This document shows, one piece after another, positions 1-9,163 of a stretch of DNA of 64,000 nucleotides. Positions within the stretch are counted from its first letter, which is position 1, and every line of letters starts with the position of its first letter. Source of the stretch: CAYMSF01 sp964392985 (GTDB lineage: Bacteria; Verrucomicrobiota; Lentisphaeria; Victivallales; Victivallaceae). A program made the translations under genes and the position numbers. The notes beneath the pieces were generated by a model. It had not been told where the DNA came from. It was given only the letters and a program-made list of their open reading frames with translations, and ran no database searches. The DNA lies in assembly GCA_964392985.1 (NCBI GenBank), contig CAYMSF010000009.1:1-64000 (forward strand). The letters are read 5' to 3'.

Positions 1-102
1 CACGCAAATTGAAAAGTTATTAACAGGAAAATGCCAATACTTTTGAAATTGGCTCTATGTTCATAAATTCATACTTTACTTGTAATGGTATTTTTAAAAA
101 AA

Positions 103-2241
103 TCAACGTTGAATTTTTATATAATACCAAGTAGTTGGCATTGAGTCATTTAAAGTGAAAGAAAATCCTTCACCTGTCTCATTAAATCTGATACCTGCTC
201 CGGGTTGACCATTGCCGTCCAGAGGATATACCGTCACATTATGGCTATCGCCAAGTCCACGTAAAACGACAGTTCCTTCAATCGGCTCAATACGTACCGG
301 GGCGTGTCCCCATTCAGCCGGTGTTGTTCTTGAATCATCAACCCAGGTCTGGTCAGTATTTGCAACACGAGTACCAATAACCATCAACAAACTGTCAGCC
401 TCTGCGATTGGCTTTTCATCCGTACTGGCTAATTGTAATGCGACAAATGGAGTTGAAAAACGAAAAATACAATTACTGGTTGCTACCTCACCATACCGGC
501 TTATAATAACTTGATGGCGTGGAGAATCAATCAGTACCTGACCGTTATCCAAAGATGTCTTCCATTCCAGCTCACCGGTATCACTTACAATATCTCCATG
601 GGGAATATTTATCTCACCTTCCTGTGGCATCGTTTTCGCTGCATCCAATTCACCTATCCTTACGCGATGCGTCAACGCAACACGACCGGGCAAAAATTGC
701 AACCAATATGGGTGCTCTCTGTCACCGGCGCCTCTAATGCTTTCCATAGCCCATGGGCGGCTAATTGTACGCGTTACTGTATGTCTGGCACATTGCACGT
801 CGCCACGAAGAAACATCAATGCGCCAAGTGCCGTTTGAGACATCTTGACCGGATTATTCGCCATGTCAAACCATGTCCGTTGCCGTTGCTCACGCCATGA
901 TTCCTCTATTGTATACGCACCCTGCCAGGTAAGGTATTCATAAAAAAATATGCCATCCCAATCCTGAAACCGGGCATAAGCCGAAACAATCGGGATAAAC
1001 TCGGCGGCGTGGTCATTTGGAAACGGTTCATTGATTTCGGTACAAAAATGAGGATATCCCTCAACGGCGCTTCGTGACAAATGACCAATAACGCTACGAT
1101 CCGGCTCATCAACCATCGGAGTGTTTTTGACCGTACCATTGTCGGGATGTTGCCAGTAGAAATGACTGTCAGTTATGTCAAGAAGGGCGTTTGCCGCAAT
1201 AACCGGAATAGAACTCCAACCATAATTGTGATCAGAATTGCCGAGTATTAGTTGAGGAGCGCCAATAATATCTCGCAAATAGGACTTCATCTCTAGAAAA
1301 AATGCACTTTCAATATTCATGTAGAATGATGCTTCATCACTGAAACGACATCCATTTCTCGCGGGAAATTCCTTTGGATTAAGACGGCATACAGTGCCGC
1401 CAACGGGATCCTCGTCCTCCATGACATCGCCACCCCATGCCACAGTCAACGCGTCACGATTAGAATATTTCTGTAATAACCATTGATTCCAGAGTTTGTC
1501 AAGGTCTTTGGTATATTCTGTGTGAACTGCACCCCAGTTTCCCTTCTTGCCGGTAAAACCCCCGACAAGATCGCCATTGCGCCACCGTTCAGTTAAGCTG
1601 TTTTCATTAGTGATTTCTATCAATGCCACTGCCGGCTCTTCAATGTAACGTAGACGAGTAAACGGATTACGGTGATGAAGCAGTTCAAAGGCATATTCTT
1701 TCAAAAGCATAATCATTTGTCTATCAAAATAGATCTCAGGTTTTCCCCATCCAACTGATTCAGCAAACTTAACTCCATCCGATTCAGAAAATTTACGTGC
1801 TACATGAAGATTTAAATCAACATATATGCCTTGTTCTTTCAAGCACGCAACCATCCAATCAAAGCGGTCAATTCCTTCCGGGTCTAGAGAACGACTGCAT
1901 TCAGTATTACGCATTAAAATCCCTTCCGGCCAGTGGCAGTCAAAAGCATGCATCCGCACACAGTTTATACCAAACTTTGCCAAACGCCGCGCAATAACCG
2001 GGGCAAGATGTTTTGGAGGCAACGGACCAGAATTACATAAGTGTTGTCCCCAGATGCGAAAGCGAGTTCCATCACCTAATGCCAAATGACCGTCCTTCAC
2101 CGTTATAAAACCGAAACGTCCCGCCGGACGATGCAGTAAATGTGATACATCTGCGGGACCTGGAGTATTATCATCCCATGGAATGTTATATTCCGGCCAT
2201 TTGTTGGTATCAGGCATTGGTTTATGGTCATAATCTTTCAT
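103..2241 (-). CDS. Clan GH-A-like glycoside hydrolase (cellulase/beta-galactosidase-like)
   Basis: Predicted retaining glycosidase of 712 residues. The N-terminal two thirds read as a (beta/alpha)8 barrel: a strand with CVRMHAFD near residue 95, an ITNEN motif whose Glu213 fits the acid/base position, and FCTEINEP near 399-406, where Glu402 (or Glu405) could be the nucleophile. The last ~200 residues look like beta-sandwich domains, common in Lentisphaera-type and Planctomycete glycosidases. I see no signal peptide, so it may act in the cytoplasm on imported oligosaccharides. The start is supported by AAGGA about 7 nt upstream. It runs in the same direction as the next operon but is 88 nt away. 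The substrate cannot be read from the sequence, and the exact GH family is uncertain. Confidence 0.75.
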   Translation of the reverse strand: MKDYDHKPMPDTNKWPEYNIPWDDNTPGPADVSHLLHRPAGRFGFITVKDGHLALGDGTRFRIWGQHLCNSGPLPPKHLAPVIARRLAKFGINCVRMHAFDCHWPEGILMRNTECSRSLDPEGIDRFDWMVACLKEQGIYVDLNLHVARKFSESDGVKFAESVGWGKPEIYFDRQMIMLLKEYAFELLHHRNPFTRLRYIEEPAVALIEITNENSLTERWRNGDLVGGFTGKKGNWGAVHTEYTKDLDKLWNQWLLQKYSNRDALTVAWGGDVMEDEDPVGGTVCRLNPKEFPARNGCRFSDEASFYMNIESAFFLEMKSYLRDIIGAPQLILGNSDHNYGWSSIPVIAANALLDITDSHFYWQHPDNGTVKNTPMVDEPDRSVIGHLSRSAVEGYPHFCTEINEPFPNDHAAEFIPIVSAYARFQDWDGIFFYEYLTWQGAYTIEESWREQRQRTWFDMANNPVKMSQTALGALMFLRGDVQCARHTVTRTISRPWAMESIRGAGDREHPYWLQFLPGRVALTHRVRIGELDAAKTMPQEGEINIPHGDIVSDTGELEWKTSLDNGQVLIDSPRHQVIISRYGEVATSNCIFRFSTPFVALQLASTDEKPIAEADSLLMVIGTRVANTDQTWVDDSRTTPAEWGHAPVRIEPIEGTVVLRGLGDSHNVTVYPLDGNGQPGAGIRFNETGEGFSFTLNDSMPTTWYYIKIQR

Positions 2242-2329
2242 TTATAGTCCTTATTATTTAAAAATCTGATAATTCATTCTTGTCAAAGAAAGTTATATTC
2301 TATTTCAAGTATTGATTCAAACGTAATAT

Positions 2330-4042
2330 TTACTGTGGACTGCCAATCGCATACAAGAATTTGTTAGTACGAATAAAAAGTTTGCGTCCGGCGAAAGCAG
2401 GTGTGGAAAATGTTTTTTCGCCCAACTCACAAACCGCGACCTCAATATATTTTTCTCTTGACGGCTGAATGATGACGGCGGTTCCTTCCAAATTAAAAGC
2501 AATAATTTTATTCCCGATTAACAACGGAGAACTATAAAATCCGGTACCGGATTCTTTTTCCCAAAGCATTTTTCCGGTTTTAGCGTCAACGCACTGAATG
2601 ACACCGTGACTTGAAAAAAGGAATAAAAGTTCATCAACCGCCAGCGGAGAGGAAACATCCGGCATAGTCAGTTCAGTAGATTTCCACAGTACTGCACCAT
2701 CCATGGCATTCAATGCTACAGTACAGGCATTGTCATTTGAAACGAATATTCTGCCATTGCTAAATGCTGCTGATGTGGCCACCTCGCCACCCATTCCAAT
2801 CATCCGCCATAAAACTTTACCATTATTAATGTCGAATGCCTCGACACCCTCACTGGAAACGACCACGATTATTAATCTGTTACCGACGGTGACTATAATT
2901 GGAGATGACCATGATACTGCAGACTGTCGAACAGTCTCCCAGATTAGCCTACCGTCTTTGCCATTCAAAGCAATGAGACGCTGCTTATTTTCATCGTCGT
3001 ATTGAATGATTAACATACCGTTGGCAGAACGCAATGAACTGGAATATCCGTAGGAATTTGCAGGAACGCCAAGGTTTTTAGCCCATATTTTTTTGCCGTT
3101 ATAATCCAGACAAACCAAATCCCCTGTGGCAAAAATTGCATAAACGTTTGTTTTGTCAACACTCATTGAAGACGCCGCATATCCAGTGTCTTCAGAAACT
3201 TTTGGAAGATTTCCTGGCGAATCTGAAATATTCCTGGTGTCATGTTCCCATGACAACTTGCCAGTTCCTGCATCAAAACAAAATACCTTTCTAAATAAAT
3301 TATTACCGCCGGTAAGAAAAACTTTATGTCCACGCACTACTGGAGAACTATAGCCGGGCAACGGAATATCAGCCTTCCATAAAACGCCCTTGCTTGTTTT
3401 TCCGTCCCAAAGTGGCGGAATCTGATTTTGGGTAGCGATACCATAAGTAAGATTGCCTCTAAACCCAGTCCACGAATCACCATCATCAACGATAAAATCC
3501 TCTTTATCATGACTAGGAGACGCAATGTTAGACCGTTTTATTTGACCGGCATAATATGATACACCAACGACCATAATGGATAATAATATCACACTAAAAC
3601 CGGCGATCGTAATTGCTTTCCTTATCTTTGCCAGAACCAATAAAGGTGATCTTATTCCTGGACAAGGCGGTTGGGTAAAATGTTCTGTAGTATTTACTTT
3701 AAAAATTTTAAGTGCTCCTAAAAATATCAAAGCACCAGTTAGCAAGAACCAGTTTCCTATTTTCAATCGTTCCTGTGATGAAAACCAGATTTTGCGCATC
3801 TGCAAGTCAAGTTGGCGTATTTTTCCCCTGATTTGAGTATTACCTTTGGCATCTGAAGTATATTTCAGACGCAATTCATTCAAAGATGACGAGTCAGGTA
3901 TTCCTGTTTTTCCAATATTGCGACATTCCAGCAACATCATACCGGATGTTACTAACATAAACATTACAGCGCTGGCCGCAATGCCTAGTGCGATGCTCTG
4001 GAACAAACTGTTAATTTTACTACTTGAGTATATTTGCATCAT
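2330..4042 (-). CDS. Membrane-anchored PQQ-like (BamB-type) beta-propeller protein
   Basis: 570 residues. Three hydrophobic segments (about 14-36, 98-112 and 142-164) precede a propeller of PQQ-like repeats from about 190 to the end. The propeller opens with WTGFRGN, the W-x-x-FRG opening common in Planctomycete/Verrucomicrobia propellers, and repeats carry the usual G-K-x-x-W signature. No catalytic residues of true quinoprotein dehydrogenases and no heme CxxCH are visible, so a scaffolding or electron-transfer partner role is more likely than dehydrogenase activity. It is the last gene of a six-gene operon; its start overlaps the polyferredoxin gene by 23 bp. Fold is confident; function is not. 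Confidence 0.8.
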   Translation of the reverse strand: MMQIYSSSKINSLFQSIALGIAASAVMFMLVTSGMMLLECRNIGKTGIPDSSSLNELRLKYTSDAKGNTQIRGKIRQLDLQMRKIWFSSQERLKIGNWFLLTGALIFLGALKIFKVNTTEHFTQPPCPGIRSPLLVLAKIRKAITIAGFSVILLSIMVVGVSYYAGQIKRSNIASPSHDKEDFIVDDGDSWTGFRGNLTYGIATQNQIPPLWDGKTSKGVLWKADIPLPGYSSPVVRGHKVFLTGGNNLFRKVFCFDAGTGKLSWEHDTRNISDSPGNLPKVSEDTGYAASSMSVDKTNVYAIFATGDLVCLDYNGKKIWAKNLGVPANSYGYSSSLRSANGMLIIQYDDENKQRLIALNGKDGRLIWETVRQSAVSWSSPIIVTVGNRLIIVVVSSEGVEAFDINNGKVLWRMIGMGGEVATSAAFSNGRIFVSNDNACTVALNAMDGAVLWKSTELTMPDVSSPLAVDELLFLFSSHGVIQCVDAKTGKMLWEKESGTGFYSSPLLIGNKIIAFNLEGTAVIIQPSREKYIEVAVCELGEKTFSTPAFAGRKLFIRTNKFLYAIGSPQ

Positions 4043-5333
4043 TTTTTTTATTGTTTAAAGATTGTAAACGTAACCTTTCGCGAGGACAATACTTATAACA
4101 TCTTCCACAACAAATACAGTATTCCTGGTCTGTCTGATAATCACTCTGCCGATTGGTCCGGGAATACTTAAACAAACGCAACATAACTGTTACGCCAAGG
4201 AATATTCCAAGAAACATTCCGGCAATTTTAGAATTGTCTATAATTTGATTGTTTTTACTTCGTAAAATTTCAATTGAAATATCTGAACTGCGAAATGCAA
4301 GAGAAACATTATTTTGCGGCCGTATTCCATTATTTAATTCAAAATTTACTTGTTTAAATAATTGTACTTCAGGATGCAATTTAGCAAGTTCCGGTCCAAT
4401 CGCCCATCCGGTTACAGCTGTAATAATGACTACTAGCGGTAATAGTAACATAAGTCGCAATCCGCGGCGTATTGATTTTTGCAATGGTTCACCTTGTCCA
4501 TGAATATTAGGAAAAACAATTGCATCAACCGGACAAGCAGTTTCGCACAATCGGCATTTTATGCAATCGTCAGGAGTTATTCTGACTTTGCGACTGGACA
4601 ACATTGATGCCCAACCTTGCAGCACGCCATATGGACAAAGAAAACGACAATAAGGCCGACAGATAAAAATTCCAATCAACAGTAATATTGATCCCGCAAT
4701 CAACATCAACACTGGTCCGCCAAGCCTAAATAATCCAACGAATGGGTCAAACTGGCAAACAATAAACCCAATACCCATAGCTGCAAAAAATACCGCAAAT
4801 GCAAGATAGAATAGCGGGACTAAACGTAAAACACGATCCAACCACGCCGGCAACCGCAATGGGAAAACATTAATAACCTCCTGAATTGCACCCAGAGGAC
4901 AAGCAGTGCCGCAAAAAATTCTCCCGGCGAATAGCGCAAAAAATATCGGCAGAAGAAAAACAGTCAAACCAAACCAACCGATGGGGTAGCCGGAATTGAA
5001 TAAAGCGGCAGCAACATTTTGTATTGATCCTACTGGACATAAACATCCCCCGCGTAAAAATCCCAAAACTATCAACGAAAATACAATCAAAATGAATATG
5101 GCTATGCGAGAGCGTTTATTATAAAGAAACCAACAACCTGCAGTCATAATCAGGAAGAATATGACCACCGTGGTAACCGACAAACAATCATAAATTATAG
5201 AAAAATGAACTGGAGGTTCTGTCGGCGAGGGAATTTTGTAACCGTTGGTAAATTCCGGCTTGGGAAAACGATACTGAGCAAATACTGCTGTTATGAATAG
5301 AAATTGTATTATTGAAAACAGCATCATTTTCAT
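4020..5333 (-). CDS. NapH/MauN-like membrane polyferredoxin
   Basis: 437-residue integral membrane protein with a signal/TM start, about five further TM segments and several iron-sulfur motifs: CPVGS after the second TM, CGTACPLGAI, CRPYCRFLCPYG, a ferredoxin CxxCxxCxxxCP (CIKCRLCETACP) near 230, and a C-terminal CICCGRCYKYCP. The CxxxCP-type motifs between helices are typical of the NapH/MauN/NosR C-terminal family, which passes electrons from the quinol pool to periplasmic partners. It carries an extra TM and a third cluster at the C-terminus compared with NapH (about 287 residues). It overlaps its neighbours on both sides (4 bp and 23 bp). No nap, nos or mau catalytic gene is nearby, so the terminal acceptor is unknown. 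Confidence 0.85.
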   Translation of the reverse strand: MKMMLFSIIQFLFITAVFAQYRFPKPEFTNGYKIPSPTEPPVHFSIIYDCLSVTTVVIFFLIMTAGCWFLYNKRSRIAIFILIVFSLIVLGFLRGGCLCPVGSIQNVAAALFNSGYPIGWFGLTVFLLPIFFALFAGRIFCGTACPLGAIQEVINVFPLRLPAWLDRVLRLVPLFYLAFAVFFAAMGIGFIVCQFDPFVGLFRLGGPVLMLIAGSILLLIGIFICRPYCRFLCPYGVLQGWASMLSSRKVRITPDDCIKCRLCETACPVDAIVFPNIHGQGEPLQKSIRRGLRLMLLLPLVVIITAVTGWAIGPELAKLHPEVQLFKQVNFELNNGIRPQNNVSLAFRSSDISIEILRSKNNQIIDNSKIAGMFLGIFLGVTVMLRLFKYSRTNRQSDYQTDQEYCICCGRCYKYCPRERLRLQSLNNKKNDANILK

Positions 5334-5920
5334 GTTTTACCGCCATTTTCAAATCCTGATTTCATTAAATAAGGTTTATTTACTGCAACACGTCTGAATG
5401 CCCCAGCCGGACAGGCAATAGCTATAGCGCATTGATTGCAATTTTTACATCGATCATGCCTGATTTGTAAAAAAAGAGAACCATTACCGAAAGCGGCACA
5501 CCCTTTGACACAACGACCGCATCCGACACACAGTTTTTCATCGATAGTGTAAAGGAAAAATGGATCTTCAATGAATGTTCTTTTAATTGCACTAACCGGG
5601 CACAATTGGTTTTCCGCACCAGTATCCAAAGCGGCCTGGTTTTGAACAAAATATCCACTGCATAAATCACAATATCCACAACGGGAATATGCATGAACGC
5701 ATTTTACTGCAGACGGGTTCATAACACAAGTCGATGCACATAAACCGCATTGGATACACTTTTCAGGATCAAGCTGCCATACAGTTTCCTGATTATTGCG
5801 CCGGCTAAACACACTTCCAAAAATTACAAGCAACAATCCCGACGCAATCCAACGCAGTAAATTACGCCTGCCTCCTGTGACAGTATTATCTGGTGTCGTT
5901 ATTGTTCCACGTTCATTCAT
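5330..5920 (-). CDS. NapG/MauM-like multi-cluster ferredoxin, Tat-type leader
   Basis: 196 residues. The N-terminus has a twin-arginine-like motif (GRRNLLRW) followed by a hydrophobic stretch, so the folded protein is probably exported through Tat and perhaps stays anchored. Four Cys groups follow: CIQCGLCASTC, CxxxxxxxCGYCDLC, CVGCGRCVKGC and CKNCNQCAIAIACP, enough for about four [4Fe-4S] clusters as in NapG/MauM. It is encoded directly before the NapH-like protein with an ATGA overlap, the classical NapG-NapH pair. The likely role is to receive electrons from the membrane partner on the periplasmic side. Confidence 0.85.
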   Translation of the reverse strand: MNERGTITTPDNTVTGGRRNLLRWIASGLLLVIFGSVFSRRNNQETVWQLDPEKCIQCGLCASTCVMNPSAVKCVHAYSRCGYCDLCSGYFVQNQAALDTGAENQLCPVSAIKRTFIEDPFFLYTIDEKLCVGCGRCVKGCAAFGNGSLFLQIRHDRCKNCNQCAIAIACPAGAFRRVAVNKPYLMKSGFENGGKT

Positions 5921-6153
5921 TTCTTATTATCAACCCCTTGCTTTCGTACCTGTTGACGAAAAAGCATGGCTTCACTGCGTTCACAGTTTCCCTGTGCAGG
6001 GCAACCGGAACATGAATTTTCCGGGCATGGATTTCTACGTAAAATCCTAAACGCGCCAATACCCATTATTGCAGCAATCGAAATTCTTGAAACAGTTAGC
6101 AACCATTCACGGCGCGTTTGTTTCGGCATCGCCAATATTTTGTCCATTTTCAT
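5917..6153 (-). CDS. Small Cys-rich protein with Tat-type leader
   Basis: 78 residues, not assigned to a known family. A twin-arginine-like motif (TRREWLL) is followed by a hydrophobic helix at about 21-38. The short mature part holds four cysteines in NPCPENSCSGCPAQGNC, then a charged tail. It overlaps the following ferredoxin gene by 4 bp and the preceding NHL gene by 1 bp, which argues strongly that it is translated with them. The four Cys could bind one metal site or cluster, but spacing C-x4-C-x2-C-x5-C is not a standard ferredoxin pattern. It may be an assembly factor or small electron-transfer subunit. Confidence 0.75.
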   Translation of the reverse strand: MKMDKILAMPKQTRREWLLTVSRISIAAIMGIGAFRILRRNPCPENSCSGCPAQGNCERSEAMLFRQQVRKQGVDNKK

Positions 6154-7067
6154 TATTTAACACCCTTTTCAATCCTGCCGGTCATTATAAAAATACGTAA
6201 CATTTGCTCTTTAGGATCAATAACGATTATGCGTTGATTCCTATCAACGGCAATACCATGTCCAAATTGGCTGCCAGGCATAAAAGTATCAGGACCACAA
6301 ACAACAGAATCAAGCTTGCCGTCAGGCATAAATACCCTGACACGAATGATGCCTTTCTCTGAAGTTACAAACCGCCCGCCTGGAAGAGTTTGAAAATGCG
6401 CCGGATTACAACACCCGAGAAAACCATTACGACGTACAGGTTGCCATAATGCAACAAACCTCCCTGATGCGGTATAATTTTCAATTTGATGTCGGCCGGG
6501 ATTAGAAACCCAGAATCCGCCATTGCCATCTACCGCAACATCAAATAGCGGACTGGGAATAACGAATCCATCATTACTATTCAAAGAACGCAACAGTTCC
6601 CCGTTGTGGTTGAAAACATGGACTATTTTATTGCCAGCGTCAGCAACAAAGACGGATAAACTGTCAGCAGCTATAGAAGTAATAATTGCTTTATCAGGTA
6701 TATTTTTCCATTCAACAATCTGGCGAATTTCTCGCGAATTAGTTATCTTCCAGATTCTTTTTCCTCCGCCAATAAATATTGAGCCGTCGTCAATTACGGT
6801 AAGGGCTTTTATAACTCCACTAATCGAAATATTTTCCAACTTTTCACCGTTCGGTGAAAAGACTATAATGTTAGAAATTCCGCCCGGTAATTCAATTGCC
6901 GCATAGATTTTATTATTACTATCAGTAGCAACTGTGTTTATAACAGATGGTGACATTTTAATTAACTGACTTTGTTGCCAGCAAGCTGCGGGGGACAATC
7001 CGTCTGATGATACGCATACATTCATAACATGCAGTATGATAATCATGGCAATCATAATTTTATTCAT
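6153..7067 (-). CDS. Secreted NHL-repeat beta-propeller protein
   Basis: 304 residues with an N-terminal signal peptide (hydrophobic 4-17, small residues before Ser-Asp). The body is an NHL/SMP-30-like six-bladed propeller, with blades carrying V-x-D-x-x-N/G-x-I-V-V-F motifs. Near residues 213-222 is the motif GCCNPAHF followed by a TSEKG segment, a vicinal Cys pair that could be a metal or redox site. It overlaps the PQQ-like gene upstream by 4 bp and the small Tat-type gene downstream by 1 bp. It probably works in the periplasm with the ferredoxins encoded next; its substrate or partner is unknown. Confidence 0.8.
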   Translation of the reverse strand: MNKIMIAMIIILHVMNVCVSSDGLSPAACWQQSQLIKMSPSVINTVATDSNNKIYAAIELPGGISNIIVFSPNGEKLENISISGVIKALTVIDDGSIFIGGGKRIWKITNSREIRQIVEWKNIPDKAIITSIAADSLSVFVADAGNKIVHVFNHNGELLRSLNSNDGFVIPSPLFDVAVDGNGGFWVSNPGRHQIENYTASGRFVALWQPVRRNGFLGCCNPAHFQTLPGGRFVTSEKGIIRVRVFMPDGKLDSVVCGPDTFMPGSQFGHGIAVDRNQRIIVIDPKEQMLRIFIMTGRIEKGVK

Positions 7068-8536
7068 TTTTTTTGTATTTCCTGTGTTTTATTGTCATTG
7101 TCTGAATGTCTCAAATCGATGCAAACCATCTGATCTATGTCACGAAGAATCATAAAACCGTCAGCTACTGCTAAAGGTCCCCATGCATCCTGTCCGGCAA
7201 TTACCCTGTTGCGTCCCAGTATAACGGTTTTGCCTCCAATAATTTTCATCATAGTCAAGATTCCATTATCATCCAATACATAAAATTTTTGATCAGCAAT
7301 AATAAAAGGTCCTAGTCCGAAACGCAATTCACCGCCACTATCGTAAACCTGCTCTTGCGGATTGGCTGGAGAAACCCCTTGCAACTGACAGCGTCCGGCG
7401 CCGGCATCTTTTGTACGAATACCGTATATAACATTATCGAACAATATCGGTGTCTGTTGTTCAAGCGACAAACCAGAACGGGGGTCGTAACGTTGCAATA
7501 CGACTGTTTTAAACGTTCCAGACGCATCTCGTTTAACTTGCAACAATGCACTACCCGCGCCGTAACCGGCGGTAACAAAAATTTTGTCGTCAGGCAATGC
7601 CAACGGTGAAGGTGCGATAACAGATGGTGACCATGTGGTGCATTCCCAAAGCATTTTCCCGCAATCCTCAGACTCAGCTGAAACCCCGACAATACCACCT
7701 AACCCAGAATAGACATACATCCGCTTTCCGCATAAAGTCATGGGCATTACCGAAGAATGTGACATTTTCAAACCAGACGGATTTGGAGTTTTCCACTTAA
7801 CCTTGCCCGAAACCGAATCTACTCCAATCAGTAAAATCTCATTGCCTGCTGGAGCCAAAATCAAAGTTTCTCCATCTAGTAGCGGACATTGACCGGTATA
7901 CCATTGCGGAATTGTCGTACCATATTCTTCAACCATATCTATTGTCCACAACAAGTTGCCATCGCCCGGCCTAACCGCCATCACCTGACACTTAGGTCCA
8001 ATTGTTATAACAACATTTTCATTGACGGATGGAACTGTTCTGGAGCGCCCATGATTTCTCTTGATATCAACCTTGTACCAGCGACGCCACAATTCGCTGC
8101 CATCAAGCAATGAAAAACAGCGCAACGCATCTGCTCTTTCCGTTTCCAAATAGTCCAGCACAAAAACTTTCCCTTTGAATATAGCGGCAGCAGCATGTCC
8201 CTCCCCCATAGGTTGTTTCCAAATAACTTTCGGGCCATTTGCCGGCCATTTGTCGGCAAGACTTACCGAGTCATTAACAATATTATTACTGTCTGCGCCA
8301 CGGAATTGCCGCCACTCGCCCGTAAATTTTGAACTATTATCTTCAGAAAATTGTTTAAAATATGCCCCAGTTTTAACCTTTTCCATAATGCCGCGCTCTG
8401 CAGGGACATTGTCCATTCCCGGAACACTGGCAATCACATATTCTGGCGCTGGCCTACAGTACCACCAGATTAATGCCGATAACCAGACCAGAGTTGATAA
8501 CAAAACAACAGTTACAATAATTATTACTTGTCTCAA
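7064..8536 (-). CDS. PQQ-like beta-propeller protein, N-terminally anchored
   Basis: 490 residues: one N-terminal TM/signal anchor (about 4-28), a short linker, then a PQQ-like propeller beginning at WRQFRGAD near residue 76. It resembles the BamB-type propellers of Planctomycetes and Lentisphaerae rather than methanol dehydrogenases: no disulfide-ring Cys pair and no Asp/Glu calcium-PQQ site that I can identify. It is the first gene of the six-gene redox operon and overlaps the next gene (ATGA at 7064-7067). It is similar in plan to the last gene of the operon (2330-4042), so the cluster has two distinct PQQ-like propellers. Confidence 0.8.
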   Translation of the reverse strand: MRQVIIIVTVVLLSTLVWLSALIWWYCRPAPEYVIASVPGMDNVPAERGIMEKVKTGAYFKQFSEDNSSKFTGEWRQFRGADSNNIVNDSVSLADKWPANGPKVIWKQPMGEGHAAAAIFKGKVFVLDYLETERADALRCFSLLDGSELWRRWYKVDIKRNHGRSRTVPSVNENVVITIGPKCQVMAVRPGDGNLLWTIDMVEEYGTTIPQWYTGQCPLLDGETLILAPAGNEILLIGVDSVSGKVKWKTPNPSGLKMSHSSVMPMTLCGKRMYVYSGLGGIVGVSAESEDCGKMLWECTTWSPSVIAPSPLALPDDKIFVTAGYGAGSALLQVKRDASGTFKTVVLQRYDPRSGLSLEQQTPILFDNVIYGIRTKDAGAGRCQLQGVSPANPQEQVYDSGGELRFGLGPFIIADQKFYVLDDNGILTMMKIIGGKTVILGRNRVIAGQDAWGPLAVADGFMILRDIDQMVCIDLRHSDNDNKTQEIQKK

Positions 8537-8618
8537 AATCTCCCACCACTATAATTTAGAAATTATAAAAATACTGACAAATTGGTGATACTTTTAGAAT
8601 AAAATGGTAGTATTAAAT

Positions 8619-9128
8619 TCACTTCTCTAAATTTTCTATATTAGAAACATAGCCAGCCCAAGTCTTAATAATTGGATTAGAGGAAGACTTCATTTGTTCT
8701 GCCTGACTTTGGGGAGTTGTATTCACGGTATTGGCTCCGGAAGTTGAATCCTGGGAAACTTGTGAATTTAAAGCGTTTTGTGTGCATCCGTCCATATGAT
8801 GAAAATCAATATTGCCAAACGGATGTTTGCCTATGTTGCCAAACCCGTTAGAATTTCCCCCGAATGGATGCGCTGGACAATAATGAGTATTTTTCTGCGG
8901 CATATTCGGTTTTGCAACTGTTTGCGCATCAGTTTTGACAACCGGCGCAGGTTGATTTGTTATCGACTTACCCTCATACAAATCAATTAATTTCTTTTCT
9001 TCGTTGTTAATTTTATCAGACAGTTTAGAGGCTTCTTTAAAATATCCAGTTAAATGATGTCCAGTCAACAATAATATTGCCAATCCCAACAAAACTATAA
9101 AAAAGATAAACTTTACAAATAATCCCAT
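8619..9128 (-). CDS. Small single-TM hypothetical protein, His/Asn/Gly-rich
   Basis: 169 residues, family not recognised. One TM helix at 4-22, a short coiled-coil-like segment (30-50), then a low-complexity region rich in Asn, Gly, Ser, Thr and Gln. Two HPFG tetrapeptides and several His and Cys (HYC, DFHHMDGC) lie in the middle and could bind metal. The start has AAGGAA about 7 nt upstream. It is 82 nt upstream of the redox operon on the same strand and might be co-transcribed with it. Confidence 0.65.
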   Translation of the reverse strand: MGLFVKFIFFIVLLGLAILLLTGHHLTGYFKEASKLSDKINNEEKKLIDLYEGKSITNQPAPVVKTDAQTVAKPNMPQKNTHYCPAHPFGGNSNGFGNIGKHPFGNIDFHHMDGCTQNALNSQVSQDSTSGANTVNTTPQSQAEQMKSSSNPIIKTWAGYVSNIENLEK

Positions 9129-9163
9129 TTGAAAATTCCTTGATTTAAATTATGATTTAAAAC

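Noticed and set aside
2330..8536. nap or nos operon
   Set aside because: No NapA, NosZ or CxxCH heme proteins, only the ferredoxin parts.
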